NCBI GenBank assembly: GCA_030592655.1
Contig: JAUVIQ010000002.1
Location: 1-47,458, forward strand
Source: Planctomycetales bacterium
GTDB taxonomy: Bacteria; Planctomycetota; Phycisphaerae; SM23-33
DNA length: 47,458 bases
Direction: 5' to 3'
In this document: in pieces, positions 21,932-30,940 of the stretch
Layout of the letters: the number at the start of each line of letters is the position of its first letter
Position numbering within the stretch: the stretch's first letter is position 1
Program-made: the position numbers and the translations under genes
Notes under the pieces: model-generated
What the model saw: only the letters and a program-made list of their open reading frames with translations
Database searches by the model: none
Told to the model about the DNA's origin: nothing

Positions 21932-24900
21932 TATTCGTTACTCCCGCCGGGCGTGCCACCAAGCCTGATAAGGGCTTCGCGCAATTCCCGGTAATATTTA
22001 TTTTTGGGATCGTCTTTGACGAGTTCCCATCCAGACAGATATTGACGATACGCATCATCTTTGCGATTCATTTTCTCGTAAACTTCACCCAAATGCAACC
22101 TGTTTGGCGGTGTTGAGCGTTTCTCGACAGATCGGCTTAATAAGTCCAGGGCTTCATCATACTTACCCATCCGCAGCAGCACATATCCGCAGGTGTCCAG
22201 AAGTTCACCATTGTCGGGTGCTAGTTTACACGCTTTTCGGATATATGGTAGAGCCTGATCCGGTTTATTCATATGGCGGGCCAGAAGCCAGGCAAGATTA
22301 TTCAATGCACTGGGGTCATTCGGGTTTATTTTCAGGGTCTCTTTGTGCACCCGCAGACTATCATCGTACTGACCTAATCTGATATAAATAAATCCCAGCC
22401 TCCCCATGATAGCCGTCTTGTAACGGTCTGTTTTGGCGCCTTTCAGGGCATCGCTGTAGTACTTCGCGGCGGTTTCGAAGTCTTTTTCCTGCTTTAGCAG
22501 TATTTCGCCCATCATATGGTATATCTGTGGGTCGTTTGGTTTTACCTTGAGCAGGAGTTTCAGTTTTTCGATGGCCTGGTCCGGCGGATAGGCTTTTCGG
22601 ACCTGTTGGAGCACAAACGAAAGTTGTCCGTCGGATTTGGTTGATTTCGCAGCGGCGGCAAACTCCGCATCCGCAGCGGAGTGGCGATTGGACTTCGCCA
22701 GCGCCAGCGCCGTAACGGACATCACGCGGGGCAATATCTTTTCATTGTTGCGAAGTTTTTTACCGACGGCTATCGCGTCGTTGAACCGTTTGTCCTCTAC
22801 CAGCGCCCTCATTCTGAAAAAGGCTACGCCGATATCATTGGGCGCTAGTTTCACCGCTTCATCAAGGGCTGCAACCGCCCTGGAGGGAATCTTTCTTTGG
22901 AGCCACATATCGGCTTCTTTACGAAGCCAGAACGTATCGTCAGGATAGGCCTTTCTACCTGCAACCAGTATTCTTTCCTGTGATGCCCACCGACGGTTGC
23001 GTCCATACAATCTTGCCAGAGATTTCAGGACAATGTTGCTCTTGGGGTAATCGGACAACAAACCCCGCAGGATACCAATGGCGTCATCGACGCGGTTCAT
23101 GCTTTCGTACTCACCGGCAAGACGCACCGCGATTCTCGGTGCGGCGCCTGCCAGTCTGGCCGATTCCAAATCCGCCACTGCCAGGAGCCTGTTACCCTCG
23201 GCAAGATGCACGTCGGCCCGATGTTCCAGGGCGGGAACGTAATTGGAGCGCATCTTCAGTGTATTGTCCAGAATCTTCTTTGCCCTGGTGTACTCCTTGC
23301 GCTTGATATAAATCAACGCCTTCAGCGTCAGCATTTCCACGTCAGTTCGGTCTTTTTGTAATCGCTGGTTAATTTTCTTTTCCGCGTCGTCGAGTTTCTT
23401 TGCGCTAATCAGGTAAACGATCAAGCGTATCGCTTCCTGCGGGGGCGTTTTTTCGCCTTCGATGTCGATGTGTTTCTGTTGTTTTTCGACGGCTTGGGTC
23501 CAACGTCCGTGGCGTGCGTTGAAGCGGGCGGTTCCGAGATACCCCCTTGAGTCCTTAGGGTCAGCGGCAACAGCCTTTTTGTAAATTGTTTCCGCCTGTT
23601 CGCTCGCGCCCGCCTTATCGAGGTAATCAGCCCATATCAGATATGCAGCCACTTTATCGGACGCCTTCGTTGCGTATTCGGCCAACATATTTCTTGCTTC
23701 GACGTCGCGTTTTCTCCGGAGGAGGAATTCGGCCAATGCTCCGATCATTACGGGATTCCCACCGGAAATCTCCACCATCGACCGGAAAACCCGCTCGGCT
23801 TGGGATATCCGTCCGGTCTTTTCGTAAAGCATTGCCAGGTAAGAGAGGTTGAGAAGATTTTTCGGATGGGTACTGGCGGTTTGTTCGCGGTACTTGATTG
23901 CCTCTTCGGGATCGCGTTCAAGACGCATATACTCTTCCCTGATCTGCGTATTCTGCGGAGCGAATTTATATGCCTGTTTGACCCAATGGGTGTAATCGGC
24001 GGTATTACCTGCTGCTGCGCTGACGCGGATCATCCCGACAAGCGCGTTCACATTGGAGGGGTTCTGTGCGTAGGCGGATTCGTATTGCTTCCTTGCCTGG
24101 TCGATTTCGCCCTTGGCGAGATAGCAATTTCCCATAAGCGCGTGAGCGCGACTGAAGACGGGGCGTATCTGAAGCACCTTCTGGAGCAAAGCAATAGCCT
24201 CGTCCAACTTTCCGCGTCTGACGGCCAGTTCCGCCCGGAACGTAAGCCCGCCGACGGAATCGAGATTATTCTCCGCTGCGGCGTCAACGTACTTTTGAGC
24301 CGTTTCCCAATCACCCTTACCGAGTGCATACGCAAACCGCCGATGGATAACGGTGGGGTTTTTGGGGTCCTTGGTCTCGGCGACAGCAAGATATTCGAGG
24401 AACTTTTTCTCCTGCCCGGATGAACGATAGACATCAGCGATAAGCAACGCCTTCCGGACGGGGTCAGGGTCCGCTGACGCCCTCGCCAATCGCTGTTCCA
24501 GAATCTTTTTGGGATCCGTCTCCATCAGTTGCGACAGTTGCCTCTGCACTGCCGGGTTGTCTTTATAGGCCTGACGGGCGCGAGTGAGCATTTCTTTTGC
24601 CTGGTCAACCTCCTTGCGCATATTGTGCCACCTTATCATTTGGACCATTATGCCGAGGTTCTTCGGTTGCCTGGACAGGATGTCCGAAAGTATCTGAATA
24701 GCTGACACCTGCTCGCCCTGAAGCCAGAGCTGCTGTGCCCGTCGATAGAACAATTGCGTTGCCAAGGGGTCCAGATTCTTCAGTTCGGACGGGATACGTT
24801 TGGCCCGTCCCATAACGGCGTCCAGTGCTATCTGGACGGACACCATCGCTTCGGTGCGCTTTTCTTCGAGTATCGTCCGAAGTAATCGCTGGGCCTGTTC

Positions 24901-26397
24901 GTACTGACGGAGCTCGATGTACGATTGCAGCATTGCCTTTAGCGACGACGGGCTTCCCTTGCTGATTTTCATAAAGCGGGCAACGATTTCCTGAGCTTCG
25001 CCGGGTTCACCGAGTTTTTGGTAAAGATACTTAAGCAAACTCGCCGTCTTGATATCGTAAGAAACTCGACCGTCAATCGTCCTGAAGGAATCGTAGGCCT
25101 TACGGAGGAGTTTTACAGCCTTTCTGGGATCGTCATCGACAAACGCCAAACGCCCCTCGATCTTGGCGATATAGGGATTATAGAACCGGGCGGCGACGGG
25201 GCGGCTACCGTCGCTGATGTCCTGTATTTCCTTGAGCATATCTTTTACTGCCTGGACGGTTTTTTCCCTGTTACTCGTTGCCAGGCCGTCAAGCAGAACG
25301 TCGCAAAGTTGATGATCCAACATCACTATACCGACGGAGTAGTTCAGTAACTCTGCGCCTTTGAGGTCCGCTTTTTTATTTTTTCTGACCGCGTCGAGTC
25401 CTTTTTTCAGAATGGTTTCAGCCTCGTCCGATTCCTTGCGCATTATATAGATTCGCGCCAATTCGGAATAACCGCGATAATTGGCGGGTTCGACCTCGAC
25501 GGCCTTTTTAAGATGCGCAACGACCCGGTCAAAGTCCCGCTCCCGACGATAGTACGAAGCCAGCTCCAAATAGCCTACCGCCTTATCCGGATGGACTTCG
25601 ACGATCTTGTTGTATTGTTCCAGCGCTTCGGGCTTACGTTTTCGTTGCAGTAGATACCGTGCGTAACTGGTGCGGATTTGAGACGCTTTTTCGTTGGTCT
25701 CCAGCGCTTCTTTGAAGGTTTTTTCCGCCTGTTCGAGGCGGTCGGCGTCCTGGCTCATAAGACGGACAGTAACCAGTTTAATCCAGTATTCTTCCTGATC
25801 ACCGGCGATCTTGACGAGCCTCTGGAAGTCTTTCGTCGCCGACTTAAGCGATTCCGGATCCTCCTTCGCCAATCGCATATAAACCAATGCCCGCTGATAC
25901 AGTACCTTATGGTCGTCGGGAACCAACGCCAGAAGTCTATTGGTGGTGGCAATACACTCCTTGTAATCGGGGTTGCGCGGGTTAGAGTACATCCTATACT
26001 TCCACTTGGTAAGGAGCCGTTGGGCCTCGATGAATTTTGGATTGAAGAGCATCGCCCTCTGTAAAGCACCCAGGGCGTCACTAAAATTCTTGTCCCTGGC
26101 ACTTTTCCCGAGGGTTTTGTCCTTCTCTCTCCACTCCAGCAACACCTTGGCCCAGGACAGATAGTATCCAGGCTTTTCGGGGGCGTCATCCTTGGATACG
26201 TCGGCAGCGACGTGATAGTTGTAAGCGGCGGGTTCATATTTGCCTTCCTTCAAGAAGGCAGCAGCCTTGGATGCGTACACCTTCGGGTCTTTGGGCTGCC
26301 TCCAAATCGCAAAACCGACGCCCCCAACCAAAATCACCGCGCCGACCGACGCCAGAATGATTATCATCTTTGTGTTAAGTCGTTTTTTCTTCGCCAT
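21931..26397 (-). CDS. Giant TPR-repeat membrane-anchored protein (PrsT-like) of the exosortase/EPS locus
   Basis: 1488 aa from the ATG at 26397 (MAKKKRLNTK), where a basic N-terminus and one transmembrane helix (MIIILASVGAVILVGGVGF) begin; a longer frame adds a non-credible segment read from the heptamer repeats. The rest is almost wholly tetratricopeptide repeats, recognisable by A-x-x-x-Y/F and P-x-x-P patterns such as LGEPGEAQEIV and AYAQNPSNVNALVGM. Very large TPR proteins occur in PEP-CTERM/exosortase polysaccharide loci, where they probably scaffold the export machinery in the periplasm. It lies between the EpsI-like and kinase genes on the same strand. Confidence 0.9.
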   Translation of the reverse strand: MAKKKRLNTKMIIILASVGAVILVGGVGFAIWRQPKDPKVYASKAAAFLKEGKYEPAAYNYHVAADVSKDDAPEKPGYYLSWAKVLLEWREKDKTLGKSARDKNFSDALGALQRAMLFNPKFIEAQRLLTKWKYRMYSNPRNPDYKECIATTNRLLALVPDDHKVLYQRALVYMRLAKEDPESLKSATKDFQRLVKIAGDQEEYWIKLVTVRLMSQDADRLEQAEKTFKEALETNEKASQIRTSYARYLLQRKRKPEALEQYNKIVEVHPDKAVGYLELASYYRRERDFDRVVAHLKKAVEVEPANYRGYSELARIYIMRKESDEAETILKKGLDAVRKNKKADLKGAELLNYSVGIVMLDHQLCDVLLDGLATSNREKTVQAVKDMLKEIQDISDGSRPVAARFYNPYIAKIEGRLAFVDDDPRKAVKLLRKAYDSFRTIDGRVSYDIKTASLLKYLYQKLGEPGEAQEIVARFMKISKGSPSSLKAMLQSYIELRQYEQAQRLLRTILEEKRTEAMVSVQIALDAVMGRAKRIPSELKNLDPLATQLFYRRAQQLWLQGEQVSAIQILSDILSRQPKNLGIMVQMIRWHNMRKEVDQAKEMLTRARQAYKDNPAVQRQLSQLMETDPKKILEQRLARASADPDPVRKALLIADVYRSSGQEKKFLEYLAVAETKDPKNPTVIHRRFAYALGKGDWETAQKYVDAAAENNLDSVGGLTFRAELAVRRGKLDEAIALLQKVLQIRPVFSRAHALMGNCYLAKGEIDQARKQYESAYAQNPSNVNALVGMIRVSAAAGNTADYTHWVKQAYKFAPQNTQIREEYMRLERDPEEAIKYREQTASTHPKNLLNLSYLAMLYEKTGRISQAERVFRSMVEISGGNPVMIGALAEFLLRRKRDVEARNMLAEYATKASDKVAAYLIWADYLDKAGASEQAETIYKKAVAADPKDSRGYLGTARFNARHGRWTQAVEKQQKHIDIEGEKTPPQEAIRLIVYLISAKKLDDAEKKINQRLQKDRTDVEMLTLKALIYIKRKEYTRAKKILDNTLKMRSNYVPALEHRADVHLAEGNRLLAVADLESARLAGAAPRIAVRLAGEYESMNRVDDAIGILRGLLSDYPKSNIVLKSLARLYGRNRRWASQERILVAGRKAYPDDTFWLRKEADMWLQRKIPSRAVAALDEAVKLAPNDIGVAFFRMRALVEDKRFNDAIAVGKKLRNNEKILPRVMSVTALALAKSNRHSAADAEFAAAAKSTKSDGQLSFVLQQVRKAYPPDQAIEKLKLLLKVKPNDPQIYHMMGEILLKQEKDFETAAKYYSDALKGAKTDRYKTAIMGRLGFIYIRLGQYDDSLRVHKETLKINPNDPSALNNLAWLLARHMNKPDQALPYIRKACKLAPDNGELLDTCGYVLLRMGKYDEALDLLSRSVEKRSTPPNRLHLGEVYEKMNRKDDAYRQYLSGWELVKDDPKNKYYRELREALIRLGGTPGGSNE

Positions 26398-26413
26398 AAT
26401 TAATCCCTTATCA

Positions 26414-26487
26414 GTAATTCGTAATTGGTAATTCGTAATTAGTAACAGAGTGTCGGTTTTTTTTACCAATTACCAATTACCAATTAC
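26414..26487. repeat. Two heptamer arrays in the EpsI-TPR gap
   Basis: GTAATTC, GTAATTG, GTAATTC, GTAATTA (26414-26446) and ACCAATT three times (26465-26487), both period 7. The second array overlaps the stop codon of the EpsI-like gene (26484-26486). Confidence 0.8.
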
Positions 26488-27356
26488 TTTTTTTCCAGTC
26501 TTTTTACATCGTCAGGCGCCGCGAGGAACTGAAGGACCTCCGGCAACACGTACCTGATGAACTCCCCGCAGATCGCGTCGCTTTTTTCGACATCCGGTTC
26601 AGGAGCCTGTGTCGCTACCTGGATTTTCGCAAAGTAACAGTACTTCAGGGATAATGCTCCCATATCCCATCGGACCTTTATCCAATCGTGGGCTGGCTCG
26701 CCGTTCATGCTGAAAATGTGATATTGCGATGCCCGTGTAACAGTACCGTCTTTCCGGCGAATCTCGTAGGTGGTGCGGTACACCTTGACGTCCTGCCACT
26801 GATTCCACTTCGGCAACAAAGGTAAGAGGTTCACCGGGACCGGTTTGCACTGATTATAAACAATCGTTCCGCCGCCGGCCACAATACATCGCTCACCAAC
26901 GTGCGGTACCGCCTCAAGCAGACCGGTGTAATAGGTAATATCAAGCCTGATAAATCGACCGACACTCCTCGCTTCGGCGCGCGTATCGCGATAGATGGCC
27001 ATGTAGTACCAGTTCATATCGTGGCGCATGATACCGAGCGTATCCAGATCGTCATCACGCTGTACGAGCAGTCCGTCGGGTTCACCGTCAAGTTCCCTGT
27101 TCCTGGACAGTTCTCCGTCGCCGGCCAGAACGTATGGGCCAATTTTTTCGGGAAAGTTCGTCAGGAAATGGTTGTCAAACTCCGCATTCGCCGGTGGCGG
27201 GACGGGCTTCTTGGCAAAATACTTGCCTATCAGCACGATATTCCACGCAACCGCAGCGAGAAGGAGCATCCCGGCAGCAAGGGCGAAATGTATCCGTCCC
27301 CGCCTGTCATCAGCAGACGACGAAACCTTATCGGTATGATTGGATGGTTCCGTCAC
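26484..27356 (-). CDS. Exosortase-associated EpsI-type protein
   Basis: 290 aa from a GTG at 27356 that overlaps the exosortase stop as GTGA. One transmembrane helix (IHFALAAGMLLLAAVAWNIVL) near residues 22-42 is followed by a periplasmic domain. The segment YYTGLLEAVPHVGERCIVAGGG resembles the Cys-containing core of EpsI/DUF3485 proteins. These are encoded next to, or fused to, exosortases and are needed for exopolysaccharide production; their biochemistry is unresolved. The position between exosortase and TPR genes supports the call. Confidence 0.85.
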   Translation of the reverse strand: MTEPSNHTDKVSSSADDRRGRIHFALAAGMLLLAAVAWNIVLIGKYFAKKPVPPPANAEFDNHFLTNFPEKIGPYVLAGDGELSRNRELDGEPDGLLVQRDDDLDTLGIMRHDMNWYYMAIYRDTRAEARSVGRFIRLDITYYTGLLEAVPHVGERCIVAGGGTIVYNQCKPVPVNLLPLLPKWNQWQDVKVYRTTYEIRRKDGTVTRASQYHIFSMNGEPAHDWIKVRWDMGALSLKYCYFAKIQVATQAPEPDVEKSDAICGEFIRYVLPEVLQFLAAPDDVKRLEKK

Positions 27357-28342
27357 GAATCCGCCTCCTCGTGCCTGCCCCCAGGGGGCTCTTCATCCAC
27401 GAAAACACGCTGCAATATCCAGGCGAGCAGCCAAAGCAGACCAAATGCCGGAATCAGCATAACTATTCCCGCAAAGGTGTGCATAAAACCCTGACCCAGT
27501 TCCGGTTTATCGATGTGGTACATCCAGCAGGTAATCGCCACGCGAATGACGTTGCAGAATACGGCAATTGGAACAGCGGCTGCCACCAGAATAAGCCTCT
27601 GCCAAATAGGTTTATAATCAAGATATGCCATTGCAACGCCAAGCGCGCAGAACGCCATAAGCAGGCGCATCCCGCTGCACGCATCTGCCACGGTCAATCC
27701 ATGAGAAACGCCGCTGCGACTGGTAACGTCAAGCGCGCTTGCCTCACTGGAAATCTCCACGCTTAGAACCCTCAGGATTATCACCGCGCCCTCAGCCGCG
27801 ATATTCTGCAACGGTACGGCTATCCGCGAATAGAGTAACTCCGGGATGGGTAAAGCAAACATCAGGAACAATATCGGCAACCAGGTAATTCGGATTATCG
27901 ACCACCCGCCGAGGTACAGCACCAATCCAAAGAGCATGACAACCATGCTCATCTGTGCCAGCCAGTAACTTCCCGGAACCCGCCTAAGGACCACATACAT
28001 CCCCCCGAACAGGCTCAGCAGCATCAGCGCCAGACCCAAACTAGAGATTTTCCTCCTGGCGGCATACAACTCCATCCGGCGAATATAAAACAGGTAGATG
28101 CTGAACAGCGGGATTATAAAGCCGTGGTGCCAATTGGAATCGCTGACCCATTTACGAACCATCACATCCAGAAGTTTGAAGTGCAGCGCCACCAGCAATA
28201 TGGTCAGAACGCCGATTTTTATCAGCGTATCGCGCCCGAAACTATCGCTAAAACCGATAGTTCGGTCAGGCTGGACCATCTCGGCGAGAGCGCCGGACGA
28301 TGCCGGAGTATCTGAACCGGTTTTCCCGGAAGATTTCGTCAT
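27353..28342 (-). CDS. Exosortase (PEP-CTERM sorting transpeptidase)
   Basis: 329 aa, about eight hydrophobic helices. The three exosortase active-site residues can be placed: Cys in VADACSGMRLLMAF, Arg in CNVIRVAITCW, and His in GFMHTFAGIVML. Exosortases are thought to cleave the PEP-CTERM tail and attach or release the cargo at the membrane. At least five intact PEP-CTERM proteins are encoded in this window, four of them just across the divergent region. The overlap with the EpsI-like gene and shared strand place it in the polysaccharide operon. Subfamily was not assigned. Confidence 0.92.
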   Translation of the reverse strand: MTKSSGKTGSDTPASSGALAEMVQPDRTIGFSDSFGRDTLIKIGVLTILLVALHFKLLDVMVRKWVSDSNWHHGFIIPLFSIYLFYIRRMELYAARRKISSLGLALMLLSLFGGMYVVLRRVPGSYWLAQMSMVVMLFGLVLYLGGWSIIRITWLPILFLMFALPIPELLYSRIAVPLQNIAAEGAVIILRVLSVEISSEASALDVTSRSGVSHGLTVADACSGMRLLMAFCALGVAMAYLDYKPIWQRLILVAAAVPIAVFCNVIRVAITCWMYHIDKPELGQGFMHTFAGIVMLIPAFGLLWLLAWILQRVFVDEEPPGGRHEEADS

Positions 28343-28466
28343 GGAAGATTAACATCCTCATTGTCGCCGGCACACCTCATTCAAAACCGGACCTGCTTCA
28401 GCCCCGACAAAGGCGAGCGGTGTAGAAACGGGCGATCCGGCGGTTGTTGTCTTGCGCCCGAAGAGG

Positions 28467-30041
28467 TTACCACTGCTTTCTCATCTTACTATTCGGCGCG
28501 ATGAGCGGTATTTCGAATTCATACTCGGAGTAGTTGCGATCATAGATGAATCCGAATCCGTAGGTCATCCGAAACGCGTTTCTCCAGACGGCCAGCGGCG
28601 TCGCCGCCCAATAACTTCCTACGGCGATTACGTCGTTTGGTTTAAGAAAAACGTCGGGCTCCCTACCGTGGAAAATATCCTGAAGTTTCAGCGGGATCGT
28701 CTGCTCCTTATCACGCCCGACTCGCCGGATGAGAATCGAATTATTAGGCCAGGCCAGAGGACCAAGGTTTCCCGCAGCCGCTACCGCCATTTTGGCCGTT
28801 ACACGCCGACCGGTGAGACTGTACACACCGGGGCGGAGCACTTCGCCCATAACATAAAACTCACCGACCTCCAGTGTCGGAATGTGGATGATGTCTTTGT
28901 CGCGGATGATGATGTTCACCGCCGGATCGCCGGCCTTGAGACGAGGAAGGTCGATAGCGATGATACGCGACATCTTCGACATGTCGTATTTGCTCCATCC
29001 GAATATATCTTCTTTGGTCTTTTCGCCTTCTCCCGGTCTTATCTGGTGCGTCTTGTCCGTCGTCGTCGCCGGAACGCTCACCCAACGCCCGTCAGAATAC
29101 ACCCACTTATACATTGCCGCAGCGGGTTTCAGACTGGGGTCTTTGGGTTTGACGGTTCCGTCGGACGGGGCAGTGGCAGGTTCCGAATCGCTTGTTGACG
29201 AGTTTTTATCCGCCGCACCGGCGCTACCGGCTATTGTCCTGGCGAGTTCGTCCAGATTCTCCTTCTTTGTCGCTTTATCATCCGTCGTCGCCGGACTGGT
29301 AGTAGTGGCCGGTTTGACCCCGGACTCGACCGGGGACGAAGGAGCGGTCGGAATCGTCGGTAAAGGAGGAAGTTCCGTCGGTAGCGACGACGGTAACGCC
29401 TGCTTCTCGCCCTTTGCGGGACGATAAATATAAAGCCACGGAATGTTAACCTGGTTAACGTCCCCACACAGCGCCAATGCCTCAAGAAGCGTAAAATCTC
29501 TTCGCAGAATACCGTAGGTTCCCGGACGCATAATCGCGCCCAGAATGCTGAAGACGTTCTGACGCGGGGCCACTACCGTTACCGACACGTTCGGGTCTCT
29601 TAATATATCCGGTTGGTACGCCTCTTTTATCCGCTCGGTCAGCTGGTCCTTGGTCAACCCCGTGGCCTTTACCTTCCCCGCCAATAACAGGTCAACGAAA
29701 CCGCTGTGGCTGACCTGTCTTTCCACGACCGTTTCGAGACCATCCTGTAGCAGGTCCAGCACGGAGATACGCAATACGTCTGTCGGACCTATAACGTAAT
29801 CTTCCTCGACGTATTGCAGGTCCGCCGGCATCGGGGGGGCTGCGTTGGGAACCATCTCCGTGGTCAGGTCGGTCGGACCGACCTGGGTGAAGATCGGATT
29901 GATCATTCCCTGCTTGGGCGCTTTGATCGACTTGCTCTGATCAAACCTGTTCCACCATCCCATTTCATTATCGCAGCCCTGCATAAACACCGCTGCAACC
30001 ATCAACAATAAAACGACAATCGACAACCTTGCGTTACCCAC
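28467..30041 (-). CDS. Wza-type polysaccharide export lipoprotein with SLBB domains
   Basis: 524 aa from a GTG at 30041. The leader ends in FMQGC, a lipoprotein box. The Poly_export domain begins at about residue 80 (EDYVIGPTDVLRISVLDLL) and contains VSHSGFVDLLLAGKVKATG. A first SLBB-like unit (SILGAIMRPGTYGILRRDFT) is followed by a long Pro/Ser/Thr-rich disordered stretch (about 215-310), then a second SLBB-like unit (FYVMGEVLRPGVYSLTGRR). It forms the outer-membrane export pore for polysaccharide. First gene of the operon, 124 bp before the exosortase; its promoter is at 30207-30235. Confidence 0.9.
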   Translation of the reverse strand: MGNARLSIVVLLLMVAAVFMQGCDNEMGWWNRFDQSKSIKAPKQGMINPIFTQVGPTDLTTEMVPNAAPPMPADLQYVEEDYVIGPTDVLRISVLDLLQDGLETVVERQVSHSGFVDLLLAGKVKATGLTKDQLTERIKEAYQPDILRDPNVSVTVVAPRQNVFSILGAIMRPGTYGILRRDFTLLEALALCGDVNQVNIPWLYIYRPAKGEKQALPSSLPTELPPLPTIPTAPSSPVESGVKPATTTSPATTDDKATKKENLDELARTIAGSAGAADKNSSTSDSEPATAPSDGTVKPKDPSLKPAAAMYKWVYSDGRWVSVPATTTDKTHQIRPGEGEKTKEDIFGWSKYDMSKMSRIIAIDLPRLKAGDPAVNIIIRDKDIIHIPTLEVGEFYVMGEVLRPGVYSLTGRRVTAKMAVAAAGNLGPLAWPNNSILIRRVGRDKEQTIPLKLQDIFHGREPDVFLKPNDVIAVGSYWAATPLAVWRNAFRMTYGFGFIYDRNYSEYEFEIPLIAPNSKMRKQW

Positions 30042-30206
30042 TTGCCTGACCTTTCAAATCGCATGTGCGTTTTTCGTTCCGCGCTCAACATCCATGACGC
30101 GAAACCGACACACTGCCGGGTTTCTTATTCCAGTCCACTCCATTATCATTCAGATACACCCCGCTTCCAAACACCTGCCTGCCAACAGGCAGACCGAATC
30201 GGCGAT

Positions 30207-30235
30207 ATTAGCATAGAAAGACATTCCATTGTCAA
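30207..30235 (-). promoter_or_regulatory. Candidate promoter of the polysaccharide/exosortase operon
   Basis: TTGACA (30235-30230), 17-bp spacer, GCTAAT (30212-30207), directed at the Wza-like gene about 170 bp away. Between promoter and gene, and again near 30280-30300, lie small CTGCC...CAGGCAG hairpins. Confidence 0.55.
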
Positions 30236-30507
30236 GAAGAACATGTCCCGTTCCTTACGGTATTTATGGTAGAGACCCACCTGCCGACAGGCAGACCTGA
30301 TAGGAATATCGGCTGGACTACTGCATATCTTGTGTTTAATACGTCCAAACGCCCCCCTTCAGCCAAGTTACGCGTGCCTTACTGCTTCGTTGGTTATGCG
30401 GCATGACCAATGTCGCGTCGTCTATTTCAACGTTACGGGGTAAAGCCGGCAGATAGCTATCCGTCGGTTTTGGTGTCCACTGCGCCCTATGCCCTACCGA
30501 ATTTTAC
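30236..30507. other. Divergent intergenic region without a gene
   Basis: Together with its flanks this forms a gene-free stretch from 30042 to 30940. Apart from the minus-strand promoter (30207-30235), small CTGCC/CAGGCAG inverted repeats, the plus-strand promoter (30520) and the leader RNA candidate, I see no coding signal here. Confidence 0.6.
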
Positions 30508-30519
30508 CCATTTTTTTCC

Positions 30520-30547
30520 TTGACAGAATCGTAAAACGTGATATACT
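30520..30547 (+). promoter_or_regulatory. Promoter of PEP-CTERM leader copy 1
   Basis: TTGACA (30520-30525), 16-bp spacer, TATACT (30542-30547), preceded by a T-run (TTTTTTTCC). The same T-run, -35 box, 16-bp spacing and similar -10 box occur at 33865-33892. Confidence 0.8.
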
Positions 30548-30553
30548 TAACAG

Positions 30554-30905
30554 TTGCTCTAGCCTGCTTAGGGAGCGGCAGAGCTGTTCACCTCATCGGA
30601 GCAGGATGCGGATCTCGCTCGTCCGAACCTGCTCAGGCCGCCAGGCCAAGTTCCCACGTCTTATGAAGAGTGTTTTGCCTATACAGGCATTCGCCGGAGG
30701 ATACCGGAGATTGATTTTTCGTGTCGGCAGGCGAGGTCGTCTGGGTGGAGATAAACGCCCGCCCGTCAGTAAGGTCGCCCCATTCGCCGACAGGGCAAAT
30801 ACGTTAAAACCGGTGCGACGACGGAGGTTACAGCCCGCCGGAAACACCTCAGAGAGCCCGAAGGAGACGATGGAGACGAATGGAAGAAATAAGCGTTTTT
30901 TGGGA
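30554..30905 (+). ncRNA. Candidate structured 5' leader RNA, copy 1
   Basis: About 350 nt between promoter and the PEP-CTERM cysteine-protease-like gene, alignable along most of its length with 33899-34255. Hairpin A: GAGCAGG (30599-30605) with CCTGCTC (30628-30634). Hairpin B: TGGGTGG with CCGCCCG (30742-30748, 30759-30765) enclosing AGATAAACGC. A third conserved block is GTGCGACGACGGAGGT near 30813-30828. Open frames crossing the two copies differ, so protein coding is unlikely. It is likely a cis-acting riboregulator; no known riboswitch class was recognised. Confidence 0.65.
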
Positions 30906-30940
30906 AAATAGTGAGCCTTTATAAAAGCAGGAGAATAACA

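Noticed and set aside
30781..30860. Possible c-di-GMP-I (GEMM) riboswitch because of ACAGGGCAAA in leader copy 1
   Set aside because: The GACGCAAAGCC half, receptor loop and second stem of GEMM are not found, and copy 2 reads ACAGGACAAA; resemblance is too short.
30489..30911. Open frame through leader copy 1, and a different one (33757-34239) through copy 2
   Set aside because: The DNA is alike in both copies but the frames and proteins are not, so coding is not conserved.
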